Shown one piece after another: positions 28,552 through 37,712 of a stretch of DNA of 49,265 bases. This stretch comes from Actinomycetota bacterium (GTDB taxonomy: Bacteria; Actinomycetota; Acidimicrobiia; Acidimicrobiales; Acidimicrobiaceae), in NCBI GenBank assembly GCA_004298555.1, contig SCQM01000149.1:1-49265 (forward strand). Reading direction: 5' to 3'. The notes below the pieces were generated by a model that was not told the origin of the DNA, made no database searches, and was given only the letters and a program-made list of their open reading frames with translations. Numbering within the stretch: position 1 is the first letter of the stretch; every line of letters starts with the position of its first letter. Both the position numbers and the translations under genes were made by a program.

Positions 28552-28830
28552 ATGCCTCGTAGTTTAAAAAAGGGACCATTTGTCGATGATCACCTTCTCA
28601 AGAAGGTCGATACTCAGAATGCAGCCAATGAGAAGAGGGTCATCAAGACCTGGTCAAGGCGCTCCACCATCATCCCGGATATGGTCGGCCACACTATTGC
28701 GGTTCATGATGGCCGCAAGCATGTCCCGGTGTACATAACGGAGTCGATGGTGGGTCATAAGTTGGGCGAGTTCGCCCCCACCCGAACCTTCCGTTTTCAC
28801 GCCGGGCAGGAGAGGGCAGGGAGGCGATAA
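28552..28830 (+). CDS. rpsS: 30S ribosomal protein S19
   Basis: A 92-residue protein, opening [19 protein letters not shown] and ending with [14 protein letters not shown]19 forms the head of the 30S subunit with S13. Its TAA shares one base with the rplV ATG. Confidence 0.97.
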   Translation: MPRSLKKGPFVDDHLLKKVDTQNAANEKRVIKTWSRRSTIIPDMVGHTIAVHDGRKHVPVYITESMVGHKLGEFAPTRTFRFHAGQERAGRR

Positions 28831-29525
28831 TGACTGCCGTCAAGACAAACGAGCGGCCGGGTACCCGGGCCGTCCTCAGTTCGTATCATGCTTCCGCCTA
28901 CAAGTTCCGTGAGGTTTTAAATCTCATCCGCGGCCGTGACATCAAGACGGCAAGAGAAATACTGGCAGGTCTGGAACGCGAGGTTGCCAGCGTGATTGGG
29001 AAGCTTTTGGATTCGGCAGTAGCAAATGCCGTCAACAACGACCGAATTTCGGAAGACGAGCTTTTTGTAGCGTCATGCTATGCAGACGAGGGACCGACAA
29101 TGAAGCGCTTCCGCGCCCGTGCGAGAGGCCGTGCTGGAGCCCTGCGCAAGCGGACAGCACATGTGACTGTCATCGTCGCTCGCATGGAGGATGACCAATT
29201 GAAAGTGGTTAGATCTAAGAGGGATGCCGAAGAGGCAAACCGCAGGGCACGCCGGGTTGCCCGCACACGTGGAAACGCAGCGGCCAAAAAGGTTGTGGCT
29301 GGGAATGATCAGCCAGAATCCGTCAAAGCTGTTGAGGCTGAGACTGTGGCAGAGATTGCCGAGCCGTCTCCCGAAGTCGAAATGCCGGTTGTCGAAGCGG
29401 ATCAGGTCGAAGAGACTGATGCGGTTGAGACGGAAGCTTCCCGAGGTGGCCAAGATGCCCCTGAGGCTGCAGAAGTTGCTGATGAAGCCGCAGAATCGAC
29501 TGAGTCCCAGGAAGAGGAGAACTAG
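28830..29525 (+). CDS. rplV: 50S ribosomal protein L22 with long charged C-terminal extension
   Basis: The L22 core occupies residues 1-118: [20 protein letters not shown], the helix-rich middle and the tunnel-lining hairpin [20 protein letters not shown]. The usual protein has about 110-120 residues, but this one has 231. The extension starts basic (residues 130-155, [11 protein letters not shown]) and then turns into an acidic, Glu/Ala/Val-rich, probably disordered tail. The frame is clean and the next gene starts 2 bases after its stop, so the tail is coding. Its function is unknown. Confidence 0.95.
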   Translation: MTAVKTNERPGTRAVLSSYHASAYKFREVLNLIRGRDIKTAREILAGLEREVASVIGKLLDSAVANAVNNDRISEDELFVASCYADEGPTMKRFRARARGRAGALRKRTAHVTVIVARMEDDQLKVVRSKRDAEEANRRARRVARTRGNAAAKKVVAGNDQPESVKAVEAETVAEIAEPSPEVEMPVVEADQVEETDAVETEASRGGQDAPEAAEVADEAAESTESQEEEN

Positions 29526-29527
29526 AG

Positions 29528-30469
29528 ATGGGTCAGAAGGTAAATCCCTATGGATTCCGTCTTGGCGTTACTACGGATTGGAAGTCACGCTGGTTTGATG
29601 ACCGCACTTACCAGGAGTCAGTGATCCAGGACTGGAGGATCAGAAACTTCCTCAGCACTGAACTCGAGTCGGCAGCTGTATCCAGAATTGAAGTCGAGAG
29701 GACAAGGGACCGTTTAAAGGTTGACATCCACACTGCACGTCCGGGAATAGTAATTGGAAGAAAAGGCGCAGAGGCCGAGAGACTCAGGTCGAAGCTGGTG
29801 GAGATAACAGGAAATGCCAAGGTGCAGCTCAACATCCAGGAGATCAAGCAGCCGGAACTTGATGCTGCTCTGGTTGCGCAGGGCATTGCCGATCAGCTTT
29901 CACGGCGCGTAAGCTTCCGTCGGGCAATGAAACGTGCCATCCAGTCGGTTGAAAAGGCCGGGGGCTTGGGCGTCAAAGTCCAATGTTCCGGACGCCTTGG
30001 CGGAGCCGAAATGTCCCGCAAGGAGCAATACCGCGAGGGAAGGGTTCCTCTTCACACCCTGCGAGCGGATATAGATTATGGATTCCGGGAAGCCCGCACC
30101 ACCTTTGGGCGGATCGGTGTAAAGGTATGGATATACAAGGGCGACATTTTGCCTTACAAGGTCTCGTCAGGGGAATCCACTGCCAAGGAGATCCCGATCG
30201 CGGAGGCTTCGACCAGGCCAAAGCGCGTCATTAGCGCTGGTGGCGGTCGCCGCCGCCCTGAGCAGGGTGATCCAGGATCATCAGCTTCGGTCGCAGTCGA
30301 GCCGGTTGAAGCCGAAGCGCCGAAGGTTTCTGAAGACTTGGAAAGCCCCAAAACGGTTGCTCCAAGCAATGATGATCTAGAGAAATTGCTTGCCGAGGAG
30401 GAAGACATTGAGCGTCGCACGCGCGATGGGCATCATGAGGCGCCTCACTTCAAGCGGGAGGTTGACTAA
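29528..30469 (+). CDS. rpsC: 30S ribosomal protein S3 with acidic C-terminal extension
   Basis: A 313-residue protein. The KH domain contains [20 protein letters not shown], and the C-terminal S3 domain includes [20 protein letters not shown]. The core ends near residue 215; the remaining 95 residues are acidic and low in complexity apart from a final His/Arg-rich end. S3 guards the mRNA entry channel and has helicase activity with S4. Actinobacterial S3 often carries a shorter tail. Confidence 0.96.
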   Translation: MGQKVNPYGFRLGVTTDWKSRWFDDRTYQESVIQDWRIRNFLSTELESAAVSRIEVERTRDRLKVDIHTARPGIVIGRKGAEAERLRSKLVEITGNAKVQLNIQEIKQPELDAALVAQGIADQLSRRVSFRRAMKRAIQSVEKAGGLGVKVQCSGRLGGAEMSRKEQYREGRVPLHTLRADIDYGFREARTTFGRIGVKVWIYKGDILPYKVSSGESTAKEIPIAEASTRPKRVISAGGGRRRPEQGDPGSSASVAVEPVEAEAPKVSEDLESPKTVAPSNDDLEKLLAEEEDIERRTRDGHHEAPHFKREVD

Positions 30470-30471
30470 CA

Positions 30472-30906
30472 ATGCTGATGCCTAGGAAGGTAAAGCACCG
30501 CAAAGTGCAGCGTGGGAGAAGGACCGGTCTTTCAAAGGGCGGCAATGAACTCAATTTCGGCACTTTTGGCATACAGGCTCTTGAAGCCTGCTGGCTTTCC
30601 GCGCGCCAGATCGAGGCTGCCCGTATTGCCATGACTCGTCACGTGCGCAGAGGCGGCAAGGTTTGGATCCGGGTTTTCCCAGACAAGCCAGTGACTCAGA
30701 AGCCTGCCGAGACCAGAATGGGCTCGGGCAAGGGTAACCCAGAGTTTTGGGTCGCCGTCGTGAAGCCGGGACGGATTCTATTTGAGCTCGATGGAGTTTC
30801 CGAGGAGTTGGCCCGTGCCGCAATGGAGAGGGCAATCCAGAAGCTCCCCATCAAGGCCCGGTTCATCGTCAAGGAATATGCGAATTTGGATGGAGGTGAG
30901 AAGTAA
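30472..30906 (+). CDS. rplP: 50S ribosomal protein L16
   Basis: A 144-residue protein opening [20 protein letters not shown], the family start. It contains [20 protein letters not shown] and [21 protein letters not shown]16 organises the A-site region of 23S rRNA and is the site of evernimicin and avilamycin resistance changes. GGGAGG stands upstream, 2 bases follow rpsC, and the TAA shares a base with rpmC. Confidence 0.97.
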   Translation: MLMPRKVKHRKVQRGRRTGLSKGGNELNFGTFGIQALEACWLSARQIEAARIAMTRHVRRGGKVWIRVFPDKPVTQKPAETRMGSGKGNPEFWVAVVKPGRILFELDGVSEELARAAMERAIQKLPIKARFIVKEYANLDGGEK

Positions 30907-31124
30907 TGGCCAAAGCGGCAGAACTCAGGAATATGTCAGAGGATGAGTTGGAGAGCAAGTTGTCTGCAAGCCAGGCAGAGCTTTTCAACCTTCGTTTCCA
31001 AATAGCCACATCCCAGCTGTCAGACGTAGCCAGGATCCGCCTGTTGAAGCGTGAAGTAGCTAGAATTCGGACCCTTCTCAGGGAGAGGGAACTTGGGATC
31101 GCAGTGGATGGTGGTAGGCAGTGA
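30906..31124 (+). CDS. rpmC: 50S ribosomal protein L29
   Basis: A 72-residue helical-hairpin protein: [20 protein letters not shown], then a basic helix with [15 protein letters not shown]. It lies at the tunnel exit beside L23. It overlaps both neighbours (1 base with rplP, 4 bases with rpsQ), indicating coupled translation. Confidence 0.96.
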   Translation: MAKAAELRNMSEDELESKLSASQAELFNLRFQIATSQLSDVARIRLLKREVARIRTLLRERELGIAVDGGRQ

Positions 31125-31411
31125 GCGAATCAGAGAGCGTAGAGATGGAAGATCCAACCCGACCTAATCGTCGGAAGTTTCGTGAGGGCACGGTCATATC
31201 ATCGTCGATGGACAAGACACTCGTTGTCGCGATCATCGAGAGGGTTCGGCATCCTCGTTATAAGAAGACAGTTCAGCGTACCAAGAAGCTTTATGCCCAC
31301 GACGCCAACAATGAGGCCGGCATAGGTGACCGTGTCAGAGTGGCTGAGACTCGGCCATTGTCGAAGCTGAAGCGCTGGAGGCTTGTCGAGATTGTGGAGC
31401 GTGCAAAGTGA
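31121..31411 (+). CDS. rpsQ: 30S ribosomal protein S17
   Basis: A 96-residue protein from GTG at 31121 with the OB-fold sequence [20 protein letters not shown] and the ending [17 protein letters not shown] 15-residue acidic N-terminal extension precedes the core. S17 binds the 5' domain of 16S rRNA early in assembly. It overlaps rpmC and rplN by 4 bases each. Confidence 0.96.
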   Translation: MSESESVEMEDPTRPNRRKFREGTVISSSMDKTLVVAIIERVRHPRYKKTVQRTKKLYAHDANNEAGIGDRVRVAETRPLSKLKRWRLVEIVERAK

Positions 31412-31776
31412 TTCAGCAAGAGACGAGATTGAAGGTTGCCGATAACTCAGGCGCACGGGAGGTCCTCTGCATCAAGGTGCTGGGAGGATCGCGGAGGCGG
31501 TATGCCACCATCGGCGACATTATCGTTGGGACCGTCAAGGACGCAATCCCGGGTGCAGCAGTTAAAAAGGGTGACGTCGTAAAGTGCGTTGTCGTACGGA
31601 CGGCAAAAGAGCGCCGCAGGGGTGACGGTTCATACATTCGATTCGATGAGAATGCTGCTGTCCTCATCACTGACGCGAAGCAGCCGCGAGGCACGCGCAT
31701 TTTCGGCCCAGTTGGCCGGGAGCTTCGCGACAAGCAATTCATGAGAATAATCTCTCTGGCGCCGGAGGTGATCTAA
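31408..31776 (+). CDS. rplN: 50S ribosomal protein L14
   Basis: A 122-residue protein starting at [23 protein letters not shown]. It includes [20 protein letters not shown] and the ending [11 protein letters not shown]14 forms an intersubunit bridge and binds the silencing factor RsfS. Its start overlaps the rpsQ stop (GTGA). Confidence 0.97.
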   Translation: MIQQETRLKVADNSGAREVLCIKVLGGSRRRYATIGDIIVGTVKDAIPGAAVKKGDVVKCVVVRTAKERRRGDGSYIRFDENAAVLITDAKQPRGTRIFGPVGRELRDKQFMRIISLAPEVI

Positions 31777-32082
31777 TTGCGGTTGCGTAAGGGTGATAAA
31801 GTCCGGGTCCTTTCAGGGAAGGATGTGGGCAAGACTGGCGAGATTATTACTGTCTTGCCCAAAGACAATAAGGTCATCGTGGAGGGTGTGAACGTGGTTC
31901 GCAAGCACCAGCGTCCAACGAAAGCCATGCAAAACGGAGGCATCCTTGACAAGCTGATGCCGATCCAAGCTTCAAACGTGGCGGCGGTTTGTCCGAATTG
32001 CGGCGTAACCCGCATCGGGTACAAAGTCGACGGGTCTGGGGTCAAGAGCCGCGTATGTCGCAAGTGTGGAGGTGACCTGTAA
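31777..32082 (+). CDS. rplX: 50S ribosomal protein L24
   Basis: A 101-residue protein from TTG directly after the rplN stop, with GGAGG 9-13 bases upstream. The KOW motif is [20 protein letters not shown]. Two Cys pairs (CPNCG and CRKCGG) near the C-terminus suggest zinc binding, seen in many L24 proteins. L24 starts 50S assembly. Its TAA shares one base with the rplE ATG. Confidence 0.96.
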   Translation: MRLRKGDKVRVLSGKDVGKTGEIITVLPKDNKVIVEGVNVVRKHQRPTKAMQNGGILDKLMPIQASNVAAVCPNCGVTRIGYKVDGSGVKSRVCRKCGGDL

Positions 32083-32648
32083 TGGCGCAACAGACCATTG
32101 AGAGGCCTCGGCTCAAGACTAGATACAATGACGAGATTCGCGGACAGCTAAAGGAGTCATTAGGGCTTGCAAACATTATGCAGGTTCCGAAGCTGGAAAA
32201 GATCGTACTCAATATAGGTGTGGGGCGCGCACTGCAGCAGGCTTCGCAACTTGAAGGCGCACTTAGAGACCTGGAGATCGTGACTGGCCAGAAGCCGGTA
32301 ACAACCCGGGCCCGCAAGTCTGTTGCTGCTTTCAAACTGCGTGAAGGCAATGCCATTGGTGCGAAGGTTACCTTGAGAGGCGACCGGATGTGGGAATTTT
32401 TCGATCGCCTGGTGAGCATCTCTATTCCCAGGATCAGAGACTTTCGGGGATTGAATCCGAATTCATTCGATGGCAGGGGCAACTACACCTTTGGTGTTAC
32501 AGAGCAGCTGATTTTTGCTGAAATCGATTATGACAAGGTTGACTCCATACGTGGTATGGATATCACAATCGTGACCTCTGCGGAGACAGACGATGCTGGT
32601 CGGGCTCTGCTGAGTGCATTTGGTTTCCCATTCAAGCGGGAAGGGTAG
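32082..32648 (+). CDS. rplE: 50S ribosomal protein L5
   Basis: A 188-residue protein with [40 protein letters not shown] and the closing [21 protein letters not shown]5 binds 5S rRNA and touches S13 and P-site tRNA. It is one-base coupled to rplX. The short gap to rpsZ holds GGGAG. Confidence 0.97.
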   Translation: MAQQTIERPRLKTRYNDEIRGQLKESLGLANIMQVPKLEKIVLNIGVGRALQQASQLEGALRDLEIVTGQKPVTTRARKSVAAFKLREGNAIGAKVTLRGDRMWEFFDRLVSISIPRIRDFRGLNPNSFDGRGNYTFGVTEQLIFAEIDYDKVDSIRGMDITIVTSAETDDAGRALLSAFGFPFKREG

Positions 32649-32658
32649 CGGGAGCATC

Positions 32659-32844
32659 ATGGCCAAGAAGGCATTGATTAACAAACAACAGGCGACACCT
32701 AAGTTCAAGGTACGTGCCTACACAAGATGCAGGCGTTGTGGTCGTCCCCATTCGGTTTTTCGCAAGTTTGGGCTTTGCAGAATTTGTTTACGGGTAATGG
32801 TGCATCAGGGTGAGATTCCCGGCGTCACCAAGTCGAGCTGGTAG
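32659..32844 (+). CDS. rpsZ: 30S ribosomal protein S14, zinc (type Z) form
   Basis: A 61-residue protein from ATG at 32659. [20 protein letters not shown] holds the four zinc Cys residues. The short zinc form is usual in actinobacteria, while a longer zinc-free paralogue may exist elsewhere in such genomes. S14 lies in the 30S head. CGGGAG stands 6 bases upstream. Confidence 0.95.
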   Translation: MAKKALINKQQATPKFKVRAYTRCRRCGRPHSVFRKFGLCRICLRVMVHQGEIPGVTKSSW

Positions 32845-32859
32845 GAGGAGGGTAATAGC

Positions 32860-33264
32860 ATGACAATGACAGATCCGATAGCGGACATGCTGACCCGTAT
32901 TCGTAACGGGAACGTGGCGATGCATGACAGCATCCGCATGCCTGGCTCGAATCTGAGGGAGGCTCTTGCAGCCATTCTCGCCCGTGAAGGCTTTATTTCC
33001 GGTTACAAGGTGGAAGATGTTCCGGGCAAGCCCGGCAAAGTCCTGAGTATCGAAATGAAGTACTCCCCTGACCGGTCAAGGACGATCTCTGGAATCCAAA
33101 GGGTATCAAAGCCCGGCTTGCGCGTTTACTCGCGGGCGGATGCAATTCCTAGAGTGCTCGGCGGTTTAGGTGTTGCAGTATTATCCACTTCCAAGGGTTT
33201 AATGACCGATTCAGAGGCACGCCGCAACAGAATTGGCGGCGAGGTACTCTGCTATGTCTGGTAG
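32860..33264 (+). CDS. rpsH: 30S ribosomal protein S8
   Basis: A 134-residue protein opening [18 protein letters not shown] and ending with [14 protein letters not shown]. The strong site GGAGGAGGG precedes ATG at 32860; a second ATG two codons later is also possible. S8 binds helix 21 of 16S rRNA and, in E. coli, represses the spc operon. Confidence 0.97.
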   Translation: MTMTDPIADMLTRIRNGNVAMHDSIRMPGSNLREALAAILAREGFISGYKVEDVPGKPGKVLSIEMKYSPDRSRTISGIQRVSKPGLRVYSRADAIPRVLGGLGVAVLSTSKGLMTDSEARRNRIGGEVLCYVW

Positions 33265-33289
33265 CAGGTTCTAGGACAAAGGAAAGACT

Positions 33290-33829
33290 ATGTCTCGTAT
33301 TGGAAAACTTCCGGTTCAGGTTCCTGCAGGAGTGAATGTTGAGATTTCCGGAAGTACAGTGAAGGTGCAAGGGCCAATGGGTGCGCTTGAGCGTACCTTC
33401 CCATCTGAAATCTCAATCAGAAAAGACGGCGAGATGATCGTGGTAGAACGTCCTAATGATGAAAGGCGCAATCGTGCTCTGCACGGTCTTTCCCGGACGC
33501 TCGTATCAAACATGGTTGTCGGCGTTACATCCGGGTTCAATAAGGAGCTCGAAATTGTAGGTGTTGGATACAGGGCAGCGGCAAAATCTCCGACCCAGTT
33601 GGAACTTGCCCTGGGATTTTCGCATCCTGTTATTGTTCCGGCGCCCAATGGCGTGACATTTGAGACGCCATTGCCAACAAGGATCAATGTCAAAGGAATT
33701 GACAAGGAGCTTGTTGGTCAGGTGGCGGCAAATATTCGTAAGATCCGCAAGCCTGAGCCTTACAAGGGCAAAGGAGTCCGCTATCTCGGTGAGAAAGTGC
33801 TCCGCAAGGCTGGGAAGTCAGGCAAGTAA
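33290..33829 (+). CDS. rplF: 50S ribosomal protein L6
   Basis: A 179-residue protein, [19 protein letters not shown], with the C-terminal motif [19 protein letters not shown]6 lies near the sarcin-ricin loop and L7/L12 stalk base. GGAAAG precedes the ATG. Confidence 0.97.
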   Translation: MSRIGKLPVQVPAGVNVEISGSTVKVQGPMGALERTFPSEISIRKDGEMIVVERPNDERRNRALHGLSRTLVSNMVVGVTSGFNKELEIVGVGYRAAAKSPTQLELALGFSHPVIVPAPNGVTFETPLPTRINVKGIDKELVGQVAANIRKIRKPEPYKGKGVRYLGEKVLRKAGKSGK

Positions 33830-33908
33830 CCGATGCCAGTCATATTTAGTCAGATTGACTCGCCCGGTGCGTGCTCGTGTATTTATGGTTTTGGAAGGAA
33901 AGTGTTAG

Positions 33909-34274
33909 ATGTCATCGACAACGCATAACTCCCAGGCGCTCAGACAGAAGCGTCACGCTAGAGTTCGGCGGCTTGTTACAGGTTCAAGTACGAGGCCAAG
34001 GCTGGCGGTGTTCCGATCCAACAAGCACATCGTTGCTCAGCTGATAGACGATTCCAAGAGCATGACCTTGGTTTCAGTTTCAACGGTTGAAAGCGCATTC
34101 AAGGGTAAGGCGACTGGCAACATCGAAGCAGCCCGAAACGTGGGTGAGTTGCTGGCATCACGGGCAAAGGAAAAGGGCATTTCTGTCGTTGTGTTCGACC
34201 GGGGTGGTTTCAAATATCACGGCAGAGTCGCTGCACTCGCAGACGGGGCTCGAGCCGGCGGATTGGAGTTCTAG
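33909..34274 (+). CDS. rplR: 50S ribosomal protein L18
   Basis: A 121-residue protein with [20 protein letters not shown] and [21 protein letters not shown]18 binds 5S rRNA with L5. GGAAGG precedes the ATG after a 79-base gap from rplF, the longest spacing inside this part of the cluster. Confidence 0.96.
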   Translation: MSSTTHNSQALRQKRHARVRRLVTGSSTRPRLAVFRSNKHIVAQLIDDSKSMTLVSVSTVESAFKGKATGNIEAARNVGELLASRAKEKGISVVVFDRGGFKYHGRVAALADGARAGGLEF

Positions 34275-34276
34275 GA

Positions 34277-34822
34277 ATGGCTGATACGGGATTCGAAGAG
34301 CGAACGATAAAGGTCAACCGTGTTGCCAAGGTTGTAAAGGGAGGCCGCCGCTTCTCATTCACGGCACTTATGGTCATCGGCGACGGAAATGGCAGAGTGG
34401 GACTTGGATACGGGAAGGCAAAAGAGGCCGGGCTCGCTGTCCAAAAGGGGATTGAAGAGGCTAAAAAGAATCTTTTTGATGTATCTTTAGCCGGTTCTAC
34501 GATTACTCACCCAACTATTGGACGCTCCGGAGCAGGACGGGTAATGCTCAAGCCTGCCGCCCCAGGAACAGGAGTCATAGCCGGTGGTGCTGCCAGAGCG
34601 ATTTTGGAGATGGCAGGAATCCACGACATACTCGCAAAGAGTCTTGGTTCGTCAAATAGCATCAACGTGGCGCATGCAACGATAGCCGGGTTGAAGAGCC
34701 TCAAGAGGCCCGACAAGATTGCTGAACTCAGAGGCAAGCCGGCGGACGAGATTATTCCCCACGGCGTTCTGAACGCCTTCAACGAATCCAGGGTGCGTTC
34801 TCACGGCGGGGAGGTTGGATAA
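34277..34822 (+). CDS. rpsE: 30S ribosomal protein S5
   Basis: A 181-residue protein. The N-terminal double-stranded-RNA-binding part includes [20 protein letters not shown] and [20 protein letters not shown], then [21 protein letters not shown]5 works with S4 on decoding accuracy; the loop linked to spectinomycin resistance ([10 protein letters not shown]) looks wild type. It starts 2 bases after rplR, and its TAA shares a base with rpmD. Confidence 0.97.
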   Translation: MADTGFEERTIKVNRVAKVVKGGRRFSFTALMVIGDGNGRVGLGYGKAKEAGLAVQKGIEEAKKNLFDVSLAGSTITHPTIGRSGAGRVMLKPAAPGTGVIAGGAARAILEMAGIHDILAKSLGSSNSINVAHATIAGLKSLKRPDKIAELRGKPADEIIPHGVLNAFNESRVRSHGGEVG

Positions 34823-35013
34823 TGGCTGAGAAGCAGCTGATAGTGCGTCAGGTCCGGTCATCGATAGGAAGCAAGCCAAAGCACCGGGGCACGCTCAGGG
34901 CCCTCGGGTTGGGCCGCATCGGAAAGTCACGCGTTCACGCCGACCGTCCAGAGATCCGCGGCATGATAGCGAGAGTAAGCCACCTGGTCTCAGTAGAGGA
35001 AAACGAGGCATAA
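34822..35013 (+). CDS. rpmD: 50S ribosomal protein L30
   Basis: A 63-residue protein: RQVRSSIGSKPKHRGTLRAL, then HADRPEIRGMIARVSHLV. It overlaps rpsE by one base and is followed by rplO after 2 bases. Confidence 0.96.
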   Translation: MAEKQLIVRQVRSSIGSKPKHRGTLRALGLGRIGKSRVHADRPEIRGMIARVSHLVSVEENEA

Positions 35014-35015
35014 TT

Positions 35016-35516
35016 ATGATTAAGCTGCATGATTTGGCTCCTGCTGCCGGGGCTACCAAGCGTGTAAAGCGTGTAGGTAGAGGTACAGCTGGCCGGGGTG
35101 GAAAGACCGCAGGTAGAGGTACAAAGGGACAGGGAGCCCGTGATACCATTCCAGTAGGTTTCGAGGGTGGTCAGCTTCCCTTGGTCCTGCGGATACCTAA
35201 GCTAAAAGGTTTCAAGAATCCGTTCAGAGTCGAATACAACGTCGTGAACCTCGATGATATTGAGACCCTCGCCTCCCGTGGTGAGGTTGTCATCGACGTT
35301 GACCTCCTCAAAGCATACGGTCTTGTTTCCAGAAACGGACTAGTAAAGGTGTTGGGGAACGGTACGCTCAACGTTGGCGTAACCGTTTCTGCCCATGCCT
35401 TTTCAGGGTCGGCGCGGTCTGCAATACTTGCAAAAGGCGGCTCGGTGATAAAGCTGGATCTGCCGTTTGGAAACGGGCGGCCGCCAGCTAAGGGCAATGC
35501 CATAACAAATCGGTAA
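35016..35516 (+). CDS. rplO: 50S ribosomal protein L15
   Basis: A 166-residue protein with the Gly/Arg-rich N-terminal tail (RVGRGTAGRGGKTAGRGTKG) that threads through 23S rRNA, and the globular domain with FEGGQLPLVLRIPKLKGF. L15 is a late-assembly protein. It is the last gene before a strong terminator. Confidence 0.97.
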   Translation: MIKLHDLAPAAGATKRVKRVGRGTAGRGGKTAGRGTKGQGARDTIPVGFEGGQLPLVLRIPKLKGFKNPFRVEYNVVNLDDIETLASRGEVVIDVDLLKAYGLVSRNGLVKVLGNGTLNVGVTVSAHAFSGSARSAILAKGGSVIKLDLPFGNGRPPAKGNAITNR

Positions 35517-35535
35517 GTCGTGGTTTCGTAAGCGG

Positions 35536-35571
35536 ACAGGTGGTCGGTTGCGTGCTGGCCACCTGTTTTTT
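35536..35571 (+). terminator. intrinsic terminator after rplO
   Basis: ACAGGTGG and CCACCTGT form a perfect stem, extended inward by imperfect pairs, and a run of six T follows. This is the clearest intrinsic terminator in the window. It ends the S10-spc transcript before secY. Confidence 0.85.
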
Positions 35572-35642
35572 ATGCAAACGCGGACCTGCATTCGAATTTT
35601 GCTAACTCTTCAACTAGTGTAAACAAAAGATTTTGTAGTGTA

Positions 35643-35673
35643 GCGGCCACTGCGACCAAAACACAGTGGCCGC
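35643..35673 (+). promoter_or_regulatory. hairpin upstream of secY
   Basis: GCGGCCACTG and CAGTGGCCGC pair perfectly over 10 positions around an 11-base loop. It lies 26 bases before the secY start and has no T tract, so it could be a regulatory or stabilising leader structure for secY-adk-map. Confidence 0.5.
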
Positions 35674-35698
35674 ATCGGATATATGAACTGGCGGTTAT

Positions 35699-37000
35699 TT
35701 GGTGTTTGGGTCATTAGCGAACGTATTCAAAGTCAGGGAGCTGCGCAACAAGGTGTTGTTCACCTTGATGGTGATTGCTCTTTACCAGCTTGGTTCCAAC
35801 GTGCCTGCCCCTGGGATTGACTTCAATGCAGTTAGGCAGTTTGAGACAGGTACCAGCGGTACAGGTGGGGTGCTGGGATTTCTTAATCTGTTCTCCGGCG
35901 GCGCGCTTACCCGCTTTGCAGTCTTCGGGCTTGGAATCATGCCCTATATCACTGCATCGATTATCATTCAGCTGCTGACTTCAGTCATACCCAAGTTGTC
36001 GCAATGGAGAGACGAGGGAGCAGTAGGTCAGAAGAAGATCACTCAGACCACCAGGTATTTCACGGTCGCCCTTGCCGTCATGCAATCTGCCGGACTTGCG
36101 TTCGTGTTCCATAATGGAGGAGCAGGAATTCTGCCGAACGGCCAGAATGTCGACTTGATTCCCCATTTCACCATTGCGAGGGTTCTTTTCATCGTTCTGA
36201 CGATGACTGCCGGAACCGCCTTCGTGATGTGGTTAGCCGAGCTGATAACAATCCGGGGTATCGGCCAGGGCATGTCAGTGCTTATCTTCGCGAGCGTCGT
36301 TGCCGGAATTCCGGGTGGTGGCCGCATCATTTACAAACAGGCGGGTATTGCGAAGTTCACTGTAATTATCGTCCTGGCTATCTTGATCCTGGTGTCGATC
36401 GTTTTCGTGGAGCAAGGGCAACGGCGAATACCGGTCACATTCCCGCGGAGGATGGTTGGGCGCCAGCTGTATGGCGGAGAAACCACTCACATACCATTGA
36501 AAGTGAACCAGGCCGGCGTAGTTCCGATCATTTTTGCCTCCTCGATCCTGTACTTCCCGGTCCTTTTGTCGAATGTGATACCGGGAGCCGGATTCAGGGC
36601 TTTCGTGAATAACCATCTAGTTTCCCCTACCAGCTTCGTTTATATTGGCGTATACGGGGTCCTGATTGTCCTTTTCACCTTCTTTTATGTTCAGGTGGCC
36701 TTCGATCCTTACCAACAGGCCGACGTCCTGCGCAAACAAGGAGGATACATTCCGGGCATTAGACCTGGCCACGCAACAGAGAGACATCTTTCCAAGATTC
36801 TCTCAAGAATCACATTGCCGGGATCGCTGTTCTTAGCTGTCGTCGCATTACTTCCAGCCATTGCATTGGCGTTGTGGCACGTAACGGGCTATCCATTTGC
36901 TGGTACCACGTTGCTGATTGCCGTAGTTGTGGCACTTGAAACGATGAAGCAAATTGATTCTCAGTTGACAATGCGCAATTATGAAGGATTCCTTCATTAA
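35699..37000 (+). CDS. secY: preprotein translocase subunit SecY
   Basis: A 433-residue protein with ten membrane segments. Conserved parts are the N-terminal NVFKVRELRNKVLFTLMVIA, the plug region after GSNVPAPGIDF, and the cytoplasmic loop with PGIRPGHATERHLSKILSRI that contacts SecA and the ribosome. TTG at 35699 and GTG at 35702 are both possible starts; no strong ribosome site is visible. It forms the protein channel with SecE. adk follows closely. Confidence 0.97.
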   Translation: MVFGSLANVFKVRELRNKVLFTLMVIALYQLGSNVPAPGIDFNAVRQFETGTSGTGGVLGFLNLFSGGALTRFAVFGLGIMPYITASIIIQLLTSVIPKLSQWRDEGAVGQKKITQTTRYFTVALAVMQSAGLAFVFHNGGAGILPNGQNVDLIPHFTIARVLFIVLTMTAGTAFVMWLAELITIRGIGQGMSVLIFASVVAGIPGGGRIIYKQAGIAKFTVIIVLAILILVSIVFVEQGQRRIPVTFPRRMVGRQLYGGETTHIPLKVNQAGVVPIIFASSILYFPVLLSNVIPGAGFRAFVNNHLVSPTSFVYIGVYGVLIVLFTFFYVQVAFDPYQQADVLRKQGGYIPGIRPGHATERHLSKILSRITLPGSLFLAVVALLPAIALALWHVTGYPFAGTTLLIAVVVALETMKQIDSQLTMRNYEGFLH

Positions 37001-37008
37001 AGGCTTGG

Positions 37009-37689
37009 ATGGGAGGCACAGTAGTGACACGTGGCGCAAGGCTGGTAGTCCTTGGTAAGCAAGGTGCAGGTAAAGGTACCCAGTGTGTACGCCTGTCTCA
37101 TTATCTTGCAATTCCACACATCTCAACGGGTGATATGCTTCGCGCTGCAGTAAAGGACGGGACTGAGTTCGGACGGCTTGCCAGGGAATATATGGATCGT
37201 GGAGAACTCATACCTGACGACGTAATCATGGGAATAGTCGAAGACCGGATAGCCGAACCCGATGCTTCGCGCGGCTTTGTGCTGGACGGCTTTCCCAGAA
37301 CCACGGTTCAAGCCAAGGCGCTGGACGAAATGGTCAAACCTAAAGCTATCGATCTTGTTCTCGACTTGGATGTGCCAACCGAGCTTGTGCTCAAGAGGCT
37401 GTCGTCGAGGCGGGTGTGCTCCACTTGCGGCGCCAACTACTCGCTGGAGGCTCCGCCCAAAGTTAATTGGACGTGCGACATTTGCGGTGGTGAGGTTGTG
37501 CAGCGTCCCGATGACACAGTGTCGGTAATTCGCCGCCGGCTCGATCTTTACGAGGAGTCCACGGCTCCTCTTTTGGAATTCTATTCCGACAGGAATTTGC
37601 TAGCCAGAGTCGACGGAGTGGGTACTCCGGACGAAGTCATGGAGCGACTTGTTGAAGTTGTTGATCGGGTCAGAGCGGAATCAAATTGA
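37009..37689 (+). CDS. adk: adenylate kinase
   Basis: The P-loop GKQGAGKGT is at residues 16-24 counted from ATG 37009, and the DGFPRT motif follows. The lid contains two Cys pairs (VCSTCG and TCDICGG), which bind zinc in Gram-positive-type adenylate kinases. The enzyme makes 2 ADP from ATP and AMP in the cytoplasm. ATG at 37009 has AAAGG upstream; GTG at 37024 has GGGAGG upstream and would remove 5 residues, so the start is open. It lies between secY and map, as in many bacteria. Confidence 0.96.
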   Translation: MGGTVVTRGARLVVLGKQGAGKGTQCVRLSHYLAIPHISTGDMLRAAVKDGTEFGRLAREYMDRGELIPDDVIMGIVEDRIAEPDASRGFVLDGFPRTTVQAKALDEMVKPKAIDLVLDLDVPTELVLKRLSSRRVCSTCGANYSLEAPPKVNWTCDICGGEVVQRPDDTVSVIRRRLDLYEESTAPLLEFYSDRNLLARVDGVGTPDEVMERLVEVVDRVRAESN

Positions 37690-37712
37690 CTTGAGCGGGC
37701 CTAAAAACTTGA

